64,000 nucleotides of DNA from Avimuribaculum sp964395975 (GTDB lineage Bacteria; Bacteroidota; Bacteroidia; Bacteroidales; Muribaculaceae): contig CAYNBZ010000001.1 in NCBI GenBank assembly GCA_964395975.1, forward strand, positions 1-64,000, given 5' to 3'. Positions 1 to 6,992 of this stretch are shown here, one piece after another. Numbering within the stretch: position 1 is the stretch's first letter; each line of letters opens with the position of its first letter. The notes beneath the pieces were generated by a model that saw nothing but the letters and a program-made list of their open reading frames with translations, was not told the DNA's origin and did no database searches. Both the position numbers and the translations under genes were made by a program.

Positions 1-1
1 A

Positions 2-46
2 GTGAAGAAGGCCGACGGCAGCACCGTCAAGGTGGTGGTGAAGTAA
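2..46 (+). CDS. C-terminal tail of a gene cut by the window edge
   Basis: An open frame enters from the left edge and ends at a TAA stop at 44-46. It encodes a short Lys/Val-rich tail (...KKADGSTVKVVVK). Too little remains to name a family. The GC-rich codon use (GCC, GAC, GGC, ACC, GTC) fits a coding sequence and differs from the AT-rich DNA that follows. The tail is followed by the inverted repeat at 99-145. Confidence 0.45.
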   Translation: MKKADGSTVKVVVK

Positions 47-98
47 CTCTCCCCCCGACACACGCAAGGCATCTACGGCCTAGGAGAGAATGTAAATT

Positions 99-145
99 AA
101 ACTGTGTCAGCAAAGAATAAAATATTAACTTTGCTAACACAGTTT
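99..145. repeat. 17 bp inverted repeat: IS terminal repeat or terminator
   Basis: Two 17-base arms (99-115 and 129-145) are complementary with one mismatch, separated by 13 AT-rich bases. The right arm runs into seven T residues that end just before the transposase remnant's ATG. The structure can be read as an intrinsic terminator for the upstream gene or as a folded end of an IS256-type element, and the adjacent transposase start makes an IS origin plausible. Confidence 0.5.
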
Positions 146-149
146 TTTT

Positions 150-364
150 ATGAAAGAAGAATTTGATTTTGAGAGTATCAAGAACAAGGCTATTGAACAG
201 TTAAAATCAGTCAAGCCTTTGTCAGGTAAAGTTGGTACTTTTCCCCCTTATTGGAAAGTATATTGAATGCAGCTCCGGAAGGTGAGATGGATGCACTTCT
301 TACAGAAGAACGTCAGATGGGGAACTGCCGTAACGGAAGAATACAAAATTACTTGATAAGATAG
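150..364 (+). pseudogene. IS256-family transposase remnant (N-terminus, frameshifted)
   Basis: The ATG at 150 opens a frame of 38 codons (MKEEFDFESIKNKAIEQLKS...) that ends at a TGA at 264-266. Read one base shifted from about 241, the DNA continues as LLESILNAAPEGEMDALLTE then ERQMGNCRNGRIQ before a TAG at 362-364. This is the typical N-terminus of Bacteroidetes IS256 (mutator-type) transposases (family assignment from memory). About 70 of roughly 400 residues remain. There is a frameshift near 240, and no DDE catalytic core follows, since a tRNA-Leu starts 200 bases downstream. This is a dead insertion-sequence fragment. Confidence 0.75.
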
Positions 365-481
365 TGGTATATGTGTCGTTTCTGTAATGATATGTACATG
401 TCAAGGGTAGGTAAAATAATTGATACGGCAATTAATGTTGGAATATTAATGGGTAGGGCAAGAATGCATGGTGATAAAAAA

Positions 482-513
482 TTTGCAAAGCACGGCAATA
501 ATGTTTATCTTTG
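482..513 (+). promoter_or_regulatory. Promoter for tRNA-Leu
   Basis: A TTTG at 482-485 is followed after 20 bases by TATCTTTG at 506-513. This matches the Bacteroidetes -33/-7 promoter pattern (TTTG, about 20 bases, TAnnTTTG). A start site near 520 would give a leader of about 40 bases before the tRNA. No other feature is seen between the transposase remnant and this site. Confidence 0.75.
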
Positions 514-561
514 CACCGATTTACCAATTGTGCGCTTTGCACTATATTGTTTGACAAAGCT

Positions 562-645
562 GCTCGGATGGTGGAATGGTAGACACGAAGGACTTAAAAT
601 CCTTTGGCCATTGCGGCTGTGCGGGTTCAAGTCCCGCTCCGAGTA
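562..645 (+). tRNA. tRNA-Leu (anticodon UAA)
   Basis: The 84-base sequence folds as a class II tRNA. The acceptor stem pairs 562-568 with 638-644 and closes with a G-U pair. The anticodon stem AAGGA/TCCTT frames the loop CTTAAAA, giving anticodon UAA, which reads UUA leucine codons. A long variable arm and a GGTTCAA T-loop are present. The 3' CCA is not encoded, as is common in this group. A terminator follows at once. Confidence 0.97.
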
Positions 646-650
646 CAGAG

Positions 651-688
651 GATGCCTCCAAATCAGCATTTGGGTGGCATCTTTTTTT
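651..688 (+). terminator. Intrinsic terminator of tRNA-Leu
   Basis: The stem GATGCC/GGCATC extends inwards through CC-AAAT pairing with ATTT-GG, and is followed by seven T residues at 682-688. It begins six bases after the tRNA. Confidence 0.9.
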
Positions 689-736
689 GTAGGACTTCTA
701 ATTTCGCTTCTCTGGGGCGTTTTAGGAATAAAACTA

Positions 737-778
737 AAGAGGGCGACCCGTCATTATTGACTTCTGGATCACCCTCTT
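737..778 (-). terminator. Intrinsic terminator of tRNA-Ser
   Basis: AAGAGGG (737-743) pairs with CCCTCTT (772-778), with further pairing inside. On the minus strand the hairpin is followed by a T-rich tract. It lies 27 bases beyond the 3' end of the minus-strand tRNA-Ser and may work from both sides. Confidence 0.7.
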
Positions 779-804
779 GTTCATTGACATAGTGACATGT
801 CCGG

Positions 805-891
805 CGGAAAGACAGGGATTCGAACCCTGGATACAGTTACCTGTATAACGGTTTTCGAGACCGCCCCGTTCGGCCACTCCGGCATCTTTCC
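805..891 (-). tRNA. tRNA-Ser (anticodon CGA)
   Basis: On the minus strand, 87 bases fold as a class II tRNA. The acceptor stem pairs GGAAAGA (891-885) with TCTTTCC (812-806), followed by discriminator G at 805. The anticodon loop CTCGAAA gives anticodon CGA, which reads UCG serine codons. There is a long variable arm and a GGTTCGAATCC T-arm. The 3' CCA is not encoded. Confidence 0.97.
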
Positions 892-913
892 ATTGTATCT
901 TTAATTGTGAGTG

Positions 914-944
914 CAAAGTTAATGATTATTTTCTAATGTGTCAA
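914..944 (-). promoter_or_regulatory. Promoter for tRNA-Ser
   Basis: On the minus strand, TTG (944-942), 20 bases, then TAACTTTG (921-914) matches the Bacteroidetes promoter. The predicted start, about 16 bases before the tRNA, is normal for a tRNA. The rest of 945-1164 holds only a weak TAAATTTG box (1005-1012) that might serve the GH13 gene. Confidence 0.8.
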
Positions 945-1164
945 CAAGATTCTTTACATTTTATCGGAAACAATATGTGCGGAGAGTTTTTACGGCATAA
1001 AACATAAATTTGTTTCTTTTGTCTCTTGTGGCTTGCGAATGTGATAATTTTTTGTTTTCTTTGAACTGTGCAATTTTACCATGATTGCACAATGATGACT
1101 TTCTATACAAATGAAGAGGAGTATGATACCTATGATTTTTTAACATAATGTTATTCTAAATGCA

Positions 1165-3978
1165 ATGATTAAACTCAGATTTACTGTCTTGTTGTCCTTG
1201 TTGCTGATGTGCAGTGCATGGGCATGGTCGCAGGTGGTATATACCGAGCCGGCCGTAGTTACGCAAAGTTCCACCGGAATAGTAGTATATTTCAATGCCG
1301 ATCAGGGTAATGGCGCGCTTGCCGGATTGACGAGTGGCGTATATGCCCACACAGGGGTCATAACCTCAGAAAGTACTAGCAGTAGTGATTGGCAACATGC
1401 TCCGGATTGGGGTGATAATTCCGACAAATATGCTCTTACTTATGTGAGTACCAATCTTTGGCGTCTTGATATAGGCGACTTGAAAAGTTATTATGAGCTT
1501 GACGATGATGAAGTGGTAAAACGCATGGCATTCGTCTTTCGCAATGCCAATTGCACCCTCGAAGGCAAGACTGCCAGCGGTGGTGATATCTTTGTTGATG
1601 TTTATGAAGATGGGCTTACAGTGAGCCTCACGAGCGATGCATCAAGTTATGTGTTGACCGATGATAATTATACCGTGCAATTTACTGCCAATACAACTGA
1701 GGCGGCAACCATATCGTTGCATATAAACGATGCCGATGCCACTGCCATTGCTTCGCAGAGCAATACCACTACGCTCACTGCAAGTTACAGCTTTACATCC
1801 CAAGGCAGTTATGATGTGATAGCCAAAGCGGTTTCAGGCGGAGAAACCGTACTCGACACCATTTCGTTGTGCCATCGTGGCAATTCGCAACAGGTAAGCT
1901 ATAGTGGCACACTTCAAGAGGGGGCAACTGTCAATAGTGACGGCAGTGTGACATTCTGCCTCTATGCTCCGAACAAAAGTAATGTGATGATTGTCGGTGA
2001 GTGGGATAATTATCGGGTGCGTAGCGAGAATGTCATGAATTACCAAGGTGGAGAGAGCGACCGTTACTTCTGGATCACGGTCAACGGTCTTGACATGGAT
2101 ACCGAATATGGGTATTATTATATTGTTGATGATGACATTTATGTTGCCGACCCTTATGCAAGGCTTATTCTCGACCCGTGGAACGACAGCTACATCAACC
2201 AAGATTACACCAGATATCCCGATCTAAAGGATTTTCCGAGCGATCGTGTGGACGAGTTTGCGATAGCTGTGTTCCATGGCAATGGTGACGGGTATCAGTG
2301 GGAAGTGACAGATTTTGATGCTCCTTCCAAGGAAAATCTTATCATATATGAAATGCTTGTGCGTGACTTTACCGAGGAACAGTGTCTTGAAACGGCAATG
2401 GAACACCTCGATTATCTTGAAGCTCTTGGCATAAACGCCATAGAATTGATGCCAATACAGGAGTTTGATGGTAACAGTTCGTGGGGATACAATCCTAATT
2501 TCTATTTTGCTCCCGACAAGTATTACGGTTCAAGTACGATGTACAAGACGTTTATCGACGAATGCCACAAGCGTGGCATAGCTGTCATACTTGATGTGGT
2601 GTTTAATCACACTTGGGGGCAGCATCCGTGGTGTAAGATGTATTGGGATTCGACGAACAGCCGTCCGTCGAGCGACAATCCATTCTATAACGATGTGGCT
2701 CCGCATGATTACAGTGTCGGCAACGATTGGAAGATGGAAAATGAGCATGTGCGGGGATATCTGTGTGATGTGTTACAGTATTGGCTTAGTGAATATAAGG
2801 TAGATGGTTTCCGCTTCGATCTTGCCAAAGGACTTGGTGATTCGAGCAGCTATTCGTCAAACTATGAAGGCAGCAGCTACAACAGTTCACGAATCAGCAA
2901 CCTTAAGCAGTTTATGGATGCTATGTGGGAAGTAAACTCTGATGCATATGCAATCTTCGAATATTTCGTTGCCACATCCGAGGAAAATGAAATAGCCAAC
3001 TATGGTGGAATGTCATGGAAAAATATGAATTCGGCTTATAGTCAAGCGGCAATGGGCTATCAGGAAAACAGCAGTTTTCAAGGAATGTGGACAGGTGATG
3101 AGAGTCGTCCGTTTGGCTCTATCGTAGGTTATATGGAAAGCCATGATGAAGAACGTATGGCTTACTGCCAAAAGGTTTATGGTAATGGAACGTTGTCGGG
3201 ATCTACACGTAACAGTATAACCCGTCTTGGCTCGAATGCAGCTTTTGCATTGTTAGTGCCGGGTGCAAAAATGATTTGGCAGTTTGGTGAACTCGGTTAT
3301 GACATCAGCGGGGGCAATGGCGACACCGATCCTAAAGAGCCGCATTGGGAATACTATGACGAAACTTGGCGAAAGAGGCTGTATGATACTTATGCCTTAT
3401 TGCTTAATATTCGTAAATCAAATCCGGATTTGTTTGCCGAAAATGCCGAATTTTATTGGAATGTCAGTGTTAATGATTGGGATACCGGACGGTTTATCAC
3501 TATGCGTAACGCCGCCCACACCAAGGAACTCGTAGCTGCGTATAACCCGAATATGACGGGAACAAATACGTTTGAATACAATTTCGACAATCCCGGCGGA
3601 GAATATTACATATCGGCTCAGTCCGAGGGTATTTCGGGAATCTCATTCGATGCGGCAGCGGCAGAAATCACATTGCCTGCACACAGTTTTGTGGTGATAA
3701 CCAATATGGAAGATGCTGCCGGTATCGATGAAATCTATGCAGACGGTGTTGAAAACAACAATGACATAACCATATATCCTAATCCGGCGGATGACTATAT
3801 CCATGTCAATTCCAATGATGTGAATTGCATAGAGATATACAGTCTTACCGGGCAGTTGGTGGCTGTAAATGCATCTGGTGATAACGGATTGGATATTTCA
3901 CACCTGTCAACAGGCAATTACATCGTGCGTATATATACATCACAAGGTGTACAAGCCCAGAAGTTGATGAAGAGGTAG
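1165..3978 (+). CDS. Secreted GH13 alpha-glucanase (pullulanase/amylase type) with C-terminal sorting domain
   Basis: The 937-residue protein opens with a Sec signal peptide (about residues 1-23) followed by an N-terminal beta domain that resembles a starch-binding module. A second beta domain at about 245-345 is like the early-set/CBM48 domain of pullulanases. The GH13 barrel follows, with all four signatures: DVVFNH (Asp477 region), GFRFD with nucleophile Asp552, FEYF with acid/base Glu599, and ESHDEE with stabiliser Asp661. The last 80 residues (YPNPADDY ... KLMKR) look like a type IX secretion C-terminal sorting domain, suggesting surface or extracellular starch or glycogen cleavage. No SusC/SusD genes are adjacent, so it appears to stand alone. 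A strong terminator follows the stop. The exact GH13 subfamily was not resolved. Confidence 0.9.
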   Translation: MIKLRFTVLLSLLLMCSAWAWSQVVYTEPAVVTQSSTGIVVYFNADQGNGALAGLTSGVYAHTGVITSESTSSSDWQHAPDWGDNSDKYALTYVSTNLWRLDIGDLKSYYELDDDEVVKRMAFVFRNANCTLEGKTASGGDIFVDVYEDGLTVSLTSDASSYVLTDDNYTVQFTANTTEAATISLHINDADATAIASQSNTTTLTASYSFTSQGSYDVIAKAVSGGETVLDTISLCHRGNSQQVSYSGTLQEGATVNSDGSVTFCLYAPNKSNVMIVGEWDNYRVRSENVMNYQGGESDRYFWITVNGLDMDTEYGYYYIVDDDIYVADPYARLILDPWNDSYINQDYTRYPDLKDFPSDRVDEFAIAVFHGNGDGYQWEVTDFDAPSKENLIIYEMLVRDFTEEQCLETAMEHLDYLEALGINAIELMPIQEFDGNSSWGYNPNFYFAPDKYYGSSTMYKTFIDECHKRGIAVILDVVFNHTWGQHPWCKMYWDSTNSRPSSDNPFYNDVAPHDYSVGNDWKMENEHVRGYLCDVLQYWLSEYKVDGFRFDLAKGLGDSSSYSSNYEGSSYNSSRISNLKQFMDAMWEVNSDAYAIFEYFVATSEENEIANYGGMSWKNMNSAYSQAAMGYQENSSFQGMWTGDESRPFGSIVGYMESHDEERMAYCQKVYGNGTLSGSTRNSITRLGSNAAFALLVPGAKMIWQFGELGYDISGGNGDTDPKEPHWEYYDETWRKRLYDTYALLLNIRKSNPDLFAENAEFYWNVSVNDWDTGRFITMRNAAHTKELVAAYNPNMTGTNTFEYNFDNPGGEYYISAQSEGISGISFDAAAAEITLPAHSFVVITNMEDAAGIDEIYADGVENNNDITIYPNPADDYIHVNSNDVNCIEIYSLTGQLVAVNASGDNGLDISHLSTGNYIVRIYTSQGVQAQKLMKR

Positions 3979-4009
3979 GATTCTCGCTGTTGAGAAACAT
4001 AAACTAATC

Positions 4010-4046
4010 GAGAGCCGCAGCCATTTCTATGGTTTGCGGCTTTCTC
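4010..4046 (+). terminator. Terminator hairpin between convergent genes
   Basis: GCCGCA (4014-4019) pairs with TGCGGC (4035-4040), with outer GAGA/TCTC and inner CCAT/ATGG pairing. It lies between the end of the GH13 gene and the convergent mnmD gene and may act in both directions. Confidence 0.7.
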
Positions 4047-4102
4047 AATCTTGATACATGGAGATTTGTATTGGTCGAGTGTATGGTAGAGGGGAAGATG
4101 TA

Positions 4103-4756
4103 TCAGACCTTTGTGGCTCTTAGTATTTCACGTTTGCCGCATGGCGGTCCGGCAAGACGTTCGATGGTAAATCCCGCCGAAGCAAGTCGGCGGCGTACTT
4201 CTCCTTTGGCGCAATATGTGGTCAGAATTCCGCCATGAGCCATACATTGGAATAGGCGGCACATCATTTCACGGCTCCACATTTCGGGTTGTTTTTCGGG
4301 TGAAAAAGCATCCATGTAGCACACGTCTATTCCTTGTGGTAGTTGCAGAGTGGCATCGGTGAAGTCTCCCGGTATTTTGTGCAATGTGAAATGTGGTGTT
4401 ATGGTGAAGTCTTGTCCCCAAGGAGCTGCATGAATGTCGTGCAGCAACGGTCGGTAGCTGTCGTAACCCGCTAATGCTGCTATTTCGCTTTCATCCAAGG
4501 GATACAGTTCTATGGCATAATAAATGGTATGCTGTTTAGTAGTGTCGGAGGCCGTTACAGCGGCGTTGAGTCCTGTGCCTAGACCTACTTCAAGAACCCT
4601 CACGTTTTGGGATGGGTGATAGCGGAAAGCGCAGTCACGGAAGATGTGCAGGCTTTCGGTCAAAGCACCTTTTACCGAGTGGTAGTGTTCATCTATGTTA
4701 GATACATATATTGTTGCCGACCCGTCGGCTGTCATTTCTATTTTTCGGTTGTTCAT
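4103..4756 (-). CDS. mnmD: MnmD: tRNA 5-(aminomethyl)-2-thiouridine 34 methyltransferase
   Basis: The 217-residue protein has the SAM-binding glycine loop LEVGLGTGLNAA at about residues 55-66. It also has the MnmC-like C-terminal signature YMDAFSPEKQPEMW, found in the methyltransferase half of MnmC. The FAD oxidase half of E. coli MnmC is absent, so this is the stand-alone MnmD form. It would methylate the aminomethyl group at wobble U34 in the last step to mnm5s2U. Its start overlaps the end of the upstream U32 gene by four bases (ATGA), so the two are probably translated together. Confidence 0.9.
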   Translation of the reverse strand: MNNRKIEMTADGSATIYVSNIDEHYHSVKGALTESLHIFRDCAFRYHPSQNVRVLEVGLGTGLNAAVTASDTTKQHTIYYAIELYPLDESEIAALAGYDSYRPLLHDIHAAPWGQDFTITPHFTLHKIPGDFTDATLQLPQGIDVCYMDAFSPEKQPEMWSREMMCRLFQCMAHGGILTTYCAKGEVRRRLASAGFTIERLAGPPCGKREILRATKV

Positions 4757-6021
4757 TTGCCGTTTCTCGCCTCACGTAATTTTTGAGAATCCTGCCATAC
4801 ATACAACTTGTCGCTCGGACGTATTTTTTCGGCAACCATTATTGAGAAACGGTCGCCTTTGACAGCCTTTGGTACAGGTTTTAAGTCGACACGAATCTCT
4901 TCAACTGTCATAGTGATGACACCGGTGGTTGGACCTATAATGAGTATTTCGTCGCCCACGTTTAGTTCGCTGGCTTCCATAATAAATTCGGCCACTTTTA
5001 TGTTGGAGAAGTATCGCACACCTTTTGCTGCATACACTTTTGTGCGTGTTGCCGATGACCCGTATTTCGAAGTCCATTCGCCAAGGCGTTGGCCAAGGTA
5101 ATACCCGTTCCAGAATCCGCGGTTGAAGATTTTCCCGAGTCGTTTATCCCATTCGGCAATCTTTTCTTCTCCAAAAGTGCCGTCGATGCAGGCATTTATC
5201 GCTTCGTTATAGCATCCCACAGCCTCGCGAACATATTCGGGGCCTCGCGCACGTCCCTCGATTTTGAAAACACGTACTCCGGCATCTATCATTTTGTTGA
5301 TGAAGTGAATGGTTTTTAGATCTTTTGGCGACATTATGTATTGGTTCTCTATGTCGAGTTCGTCATTAGTTTCGCGGTCGCGTACGGTATAGCTGCGGCG
5401 GCATATCTGACGGCACGCTCCACGGTTGGCCGATGCTCCGGTTTCGTGAAGGCTCAGGTAGCACTTTCCCGATACAGCCATGCAGAGTGCGCCATGACAA
5501 AACATTTCTATTCGCACATGCCGGCCATGAGGACCTCGAATGTCTTCATTAAGAATCGTTTGATTGATTTTGTTTACTTGGTCGAGATTTAATTCACGTG
5601 CAAGTACCATCACATCGGCAAATCGTGAATAATATTTCACAGCTTCGCTATTCGACACATTTACCTGTGTAGAAATATGCACCTCCACACCTATCGAGCA
5701 GGCATATATGATGGCGGCCATGTCAGATGCTATGATTGCCGAAATACCGGCATCTCGGGCTGCATCAATGATGTCATGCATGAGCGGAATATCCTCATCG
5801 TAAACTATTGTGTTTACTGTCAGGTAGCTTTTCATGTCATGCTCTTTGCAGTAGATTGCAATTTGGTGCAAGTCATCGATGGTGAAATTTACCGATGATT
5901 TGGCACGCATGTTAAGCCCCTCGATGCCGAAATATATGGCATCAGCTCCGCCTTGCATGGCTGCAACGAGCGACTCATATGACCCCACAGGAGCCATTAT
6001 TTCAAAATCTTTTCTTTCCAT
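4753..6021 (-). CDS. U32 family protein, probable TrhP-type tRNA U34 hydroxylation protein
   Basis: The 422-residue protein carries the U32 signature (EMFCHGALCMAVSGKC) and conserved downstream cysteines (RGACRQICRR), which in this family can bind an Fe-S cluster. It opens with the typical IMAPVGSYESLVAAMQGGAD strand. U32 proteins were first named peptidases, but YegQ/TrhP is known to take part in prephenate-dependent 5-hydroxylation of tRNA wobble uridine. The tight overlap with mnmD supports an RNA-modification role (inference). RlhA and UbiU/V are other U32 roles and cannot be excluded. A minus-strand TAAGTTTG box lies 20 bases upstream. Confidence 0.85.
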   Translation of the reverse strand: MERKDFEIMAPVGSYESLVAAMQGGADAIYFGIEGLNMRAKSSVNFTIDDLHQIAIYCKEHDMKSYLTVNTIVYDEDIPLMHDIIDAARDAGISAIIASDMAAIIYACSIGVEVHISTQVNVSNSEAVKYYSRFADVMVLARELNLDQVNKINQTILNEDIRGPHGRHVRIEMFCHGALCMAVSGKCYLSLHETGASANRGACRQICRRSYTVRDRETNDELDIENQYIMSPKDLKTIHFINKMIDAGVRVFKIEGRARGPEYVREAVGCYNEAINACIDGTFGEEKIAEWDKRLGKIFNRGFWNGYYLGQRLGEWTSKYGSSATRTKVYAAKGVRYFSNIKVAEFIMEASELNVGDEILIIGPTTGVITMTVEEIRVDLKPVPKAVKGDRFSIMVAEKIRPSDKLYVWQDSQKLREARNGK

Positions 6022-6040
6022 TAAGATTATAATTGAGGTG

Positions 6041-6048
6041 CAAACTTA
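6041..6048 (-). promoter_or_regulatory. -7 promoter box for the U32-mnmD operon
   Basis: TAAGTTTG on the minus strand matches TAnnTTTG and predicts a start site about 13 bases before the ATG at 6021. No good -33 TTTG was found at the usual distance. Confidence 0.5.
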
Positions 6049-6143
6049 CGTAAAATATGACGTTTATAAAACATAATTTCTGACATCTGTGGATATAATC
6101 ATAAAAAATGTTTTAGAATGTCGGGTTGTAAACCAACAAATTG

Positions 6144-6151
6144 TATATTTG
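6144..6151 (+). promoter_or_regulatory. -7 promoter box for the nitroreductase gene
   Basis: TATATTTG matches TAnnTTTG and would give a leader of about 66 bases. It diverges from the U32 promoter within the same 202-base spacer. The -33 element is unclear: the nearest TTG, at 6126-6128, is only 15 bases away. Confidence 0.5.
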
Positions 6152-6223
6152 CAATAAATTGATATTACCCGACAGCCTCGCGTATGTAACTCATCATATT
6201 ATACATCCTTAATCTACATTGTT

Positions 6224-6892
6224 ATGAAACTTTACAAATTAGCATTTTCGGCCTTGTGCCTCGTTGGCATGATGGCAACAAGTTGCGGTTCTTCAACTGC
6301 ACAACAGACAGGTAGTGCCGGTTCTTTGGTATCAGCGGTTACAGTCGATACCGGTAAAGTGGTGGTTGATGCTATTATGGCACGTCGCAGTGTGCGCCAA
6401 TATAAAGATCGACCTGTCAACCGCGATACGATGCAAATATTGCTTGAATGTGGTATCAATGCGCCTAACGGAATGAATAAGCAACCGTGGGCTGTGCGTG
6501 TTGTAGATGACCCTGAATACATCAACGGTGTAACCGAGGTGTTCAAGAAGATCAATCCAAGGATGGCGAGCGATGAGGGTTTCAAGAATATGTTCCGTAA
6601 TGCGCCGTCTGTGATATTTGTTGCCAATGATCCTGTTGCTTCGTCATCACCAATCGATTGTGGATTGCTTGGCGAAAACATCATGATTGCCGCCCATGCC
6701 ATGGGATTAGGTACGTGCTGCCTTGGCAGCGCATCGGCATTTATCCAGAATACGCCCGATGCTGCCGAATATCTTGAAAAACTCGACCTGCCAAAAGGAT
6801 ATAAATTGCTTTTCTGTATAGCCGTGGGTTATCCTGACGAATCACCGGCGGCCAAGGATCGCGATGCTTCCAAAGTGAAGTTTATCGATTGA
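6224..6892 (+). CDS. Nitroreductase-family flavoprotein with lipoprotein signal
   Basis: The 222-residue protein has a Sec lipoprotein signal ending in the lipobox ATSC (Cys21). The nitroreductase fold follows, with an FMN-binding start at RRSVRQYKDRPV (about residues 56-67), NAPNGMNKQPW (about 80-90) and the late motif GLGTCCLGS. Members reduce nitro compounds, quinones or flavins using FMN and NAD(P)H and are normally cytosolic. Here the mature protein should be anchored outside the inner membrane. The residues after the cysteine (GSSTAQQ) lack the acidic surface-export signal, so a periplasmic location is more likely. How FMN and a reductant reach it is unclear. The ATPase promoter region follows the stop within 65 bases. 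Confidence 0.88.
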   Translation: MKLYKLAFSALCLVGMMATSCGSSTAQQTGSAGSLVSAVTVDTGKVVVDAIMARRSVRQYKDRPVNRDTMQILLECGINAPNGMNKQPWAVRVVDDPEYINGVTEVFKKINPRMASDEGFKNMFRNAPSVIFVANDPVASSSPIDCGLLGENIMIAAHAMGLGTCCLGSASAFIQNTPDAAEYLEKLDLPKGYKLLFCIAVGYPDESPAAKDRDASKVKFID

Positions 6893-6956
6893 AAAACAAT
6901 CGAAGTCGGTTAATATAGCCGATTTGTCGGTCTGCAACATGTGCTTTTTTGCAACA

Positions 6957-6984
6957 TTGTTGCAGCAAAAAATTGCTAATTTTG
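6957..6984 (+). promoter_or_regulatory. Promoter for the copper ATPase; decides its start
   Basis: TAATTTTG at 6977-6984 matches TAnnTTTG, with a TTG at 6957-6959 at a slightly short distance of 17 bases. The predicted start site is near 6991, two bases from the ATG at 6993. This argues against the longer frame that opens at an ATG at 6924 and would contain the promoter. Confidence 0.6.
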
Positions 6985-6992
6985 CCATCGAT

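Noticed and set aside
371..760. A 129-codon open frame on the plus strand
   Set aside because: It runs straight through the tRNA-Leu gene and its terminator, and the protein shows no domain.
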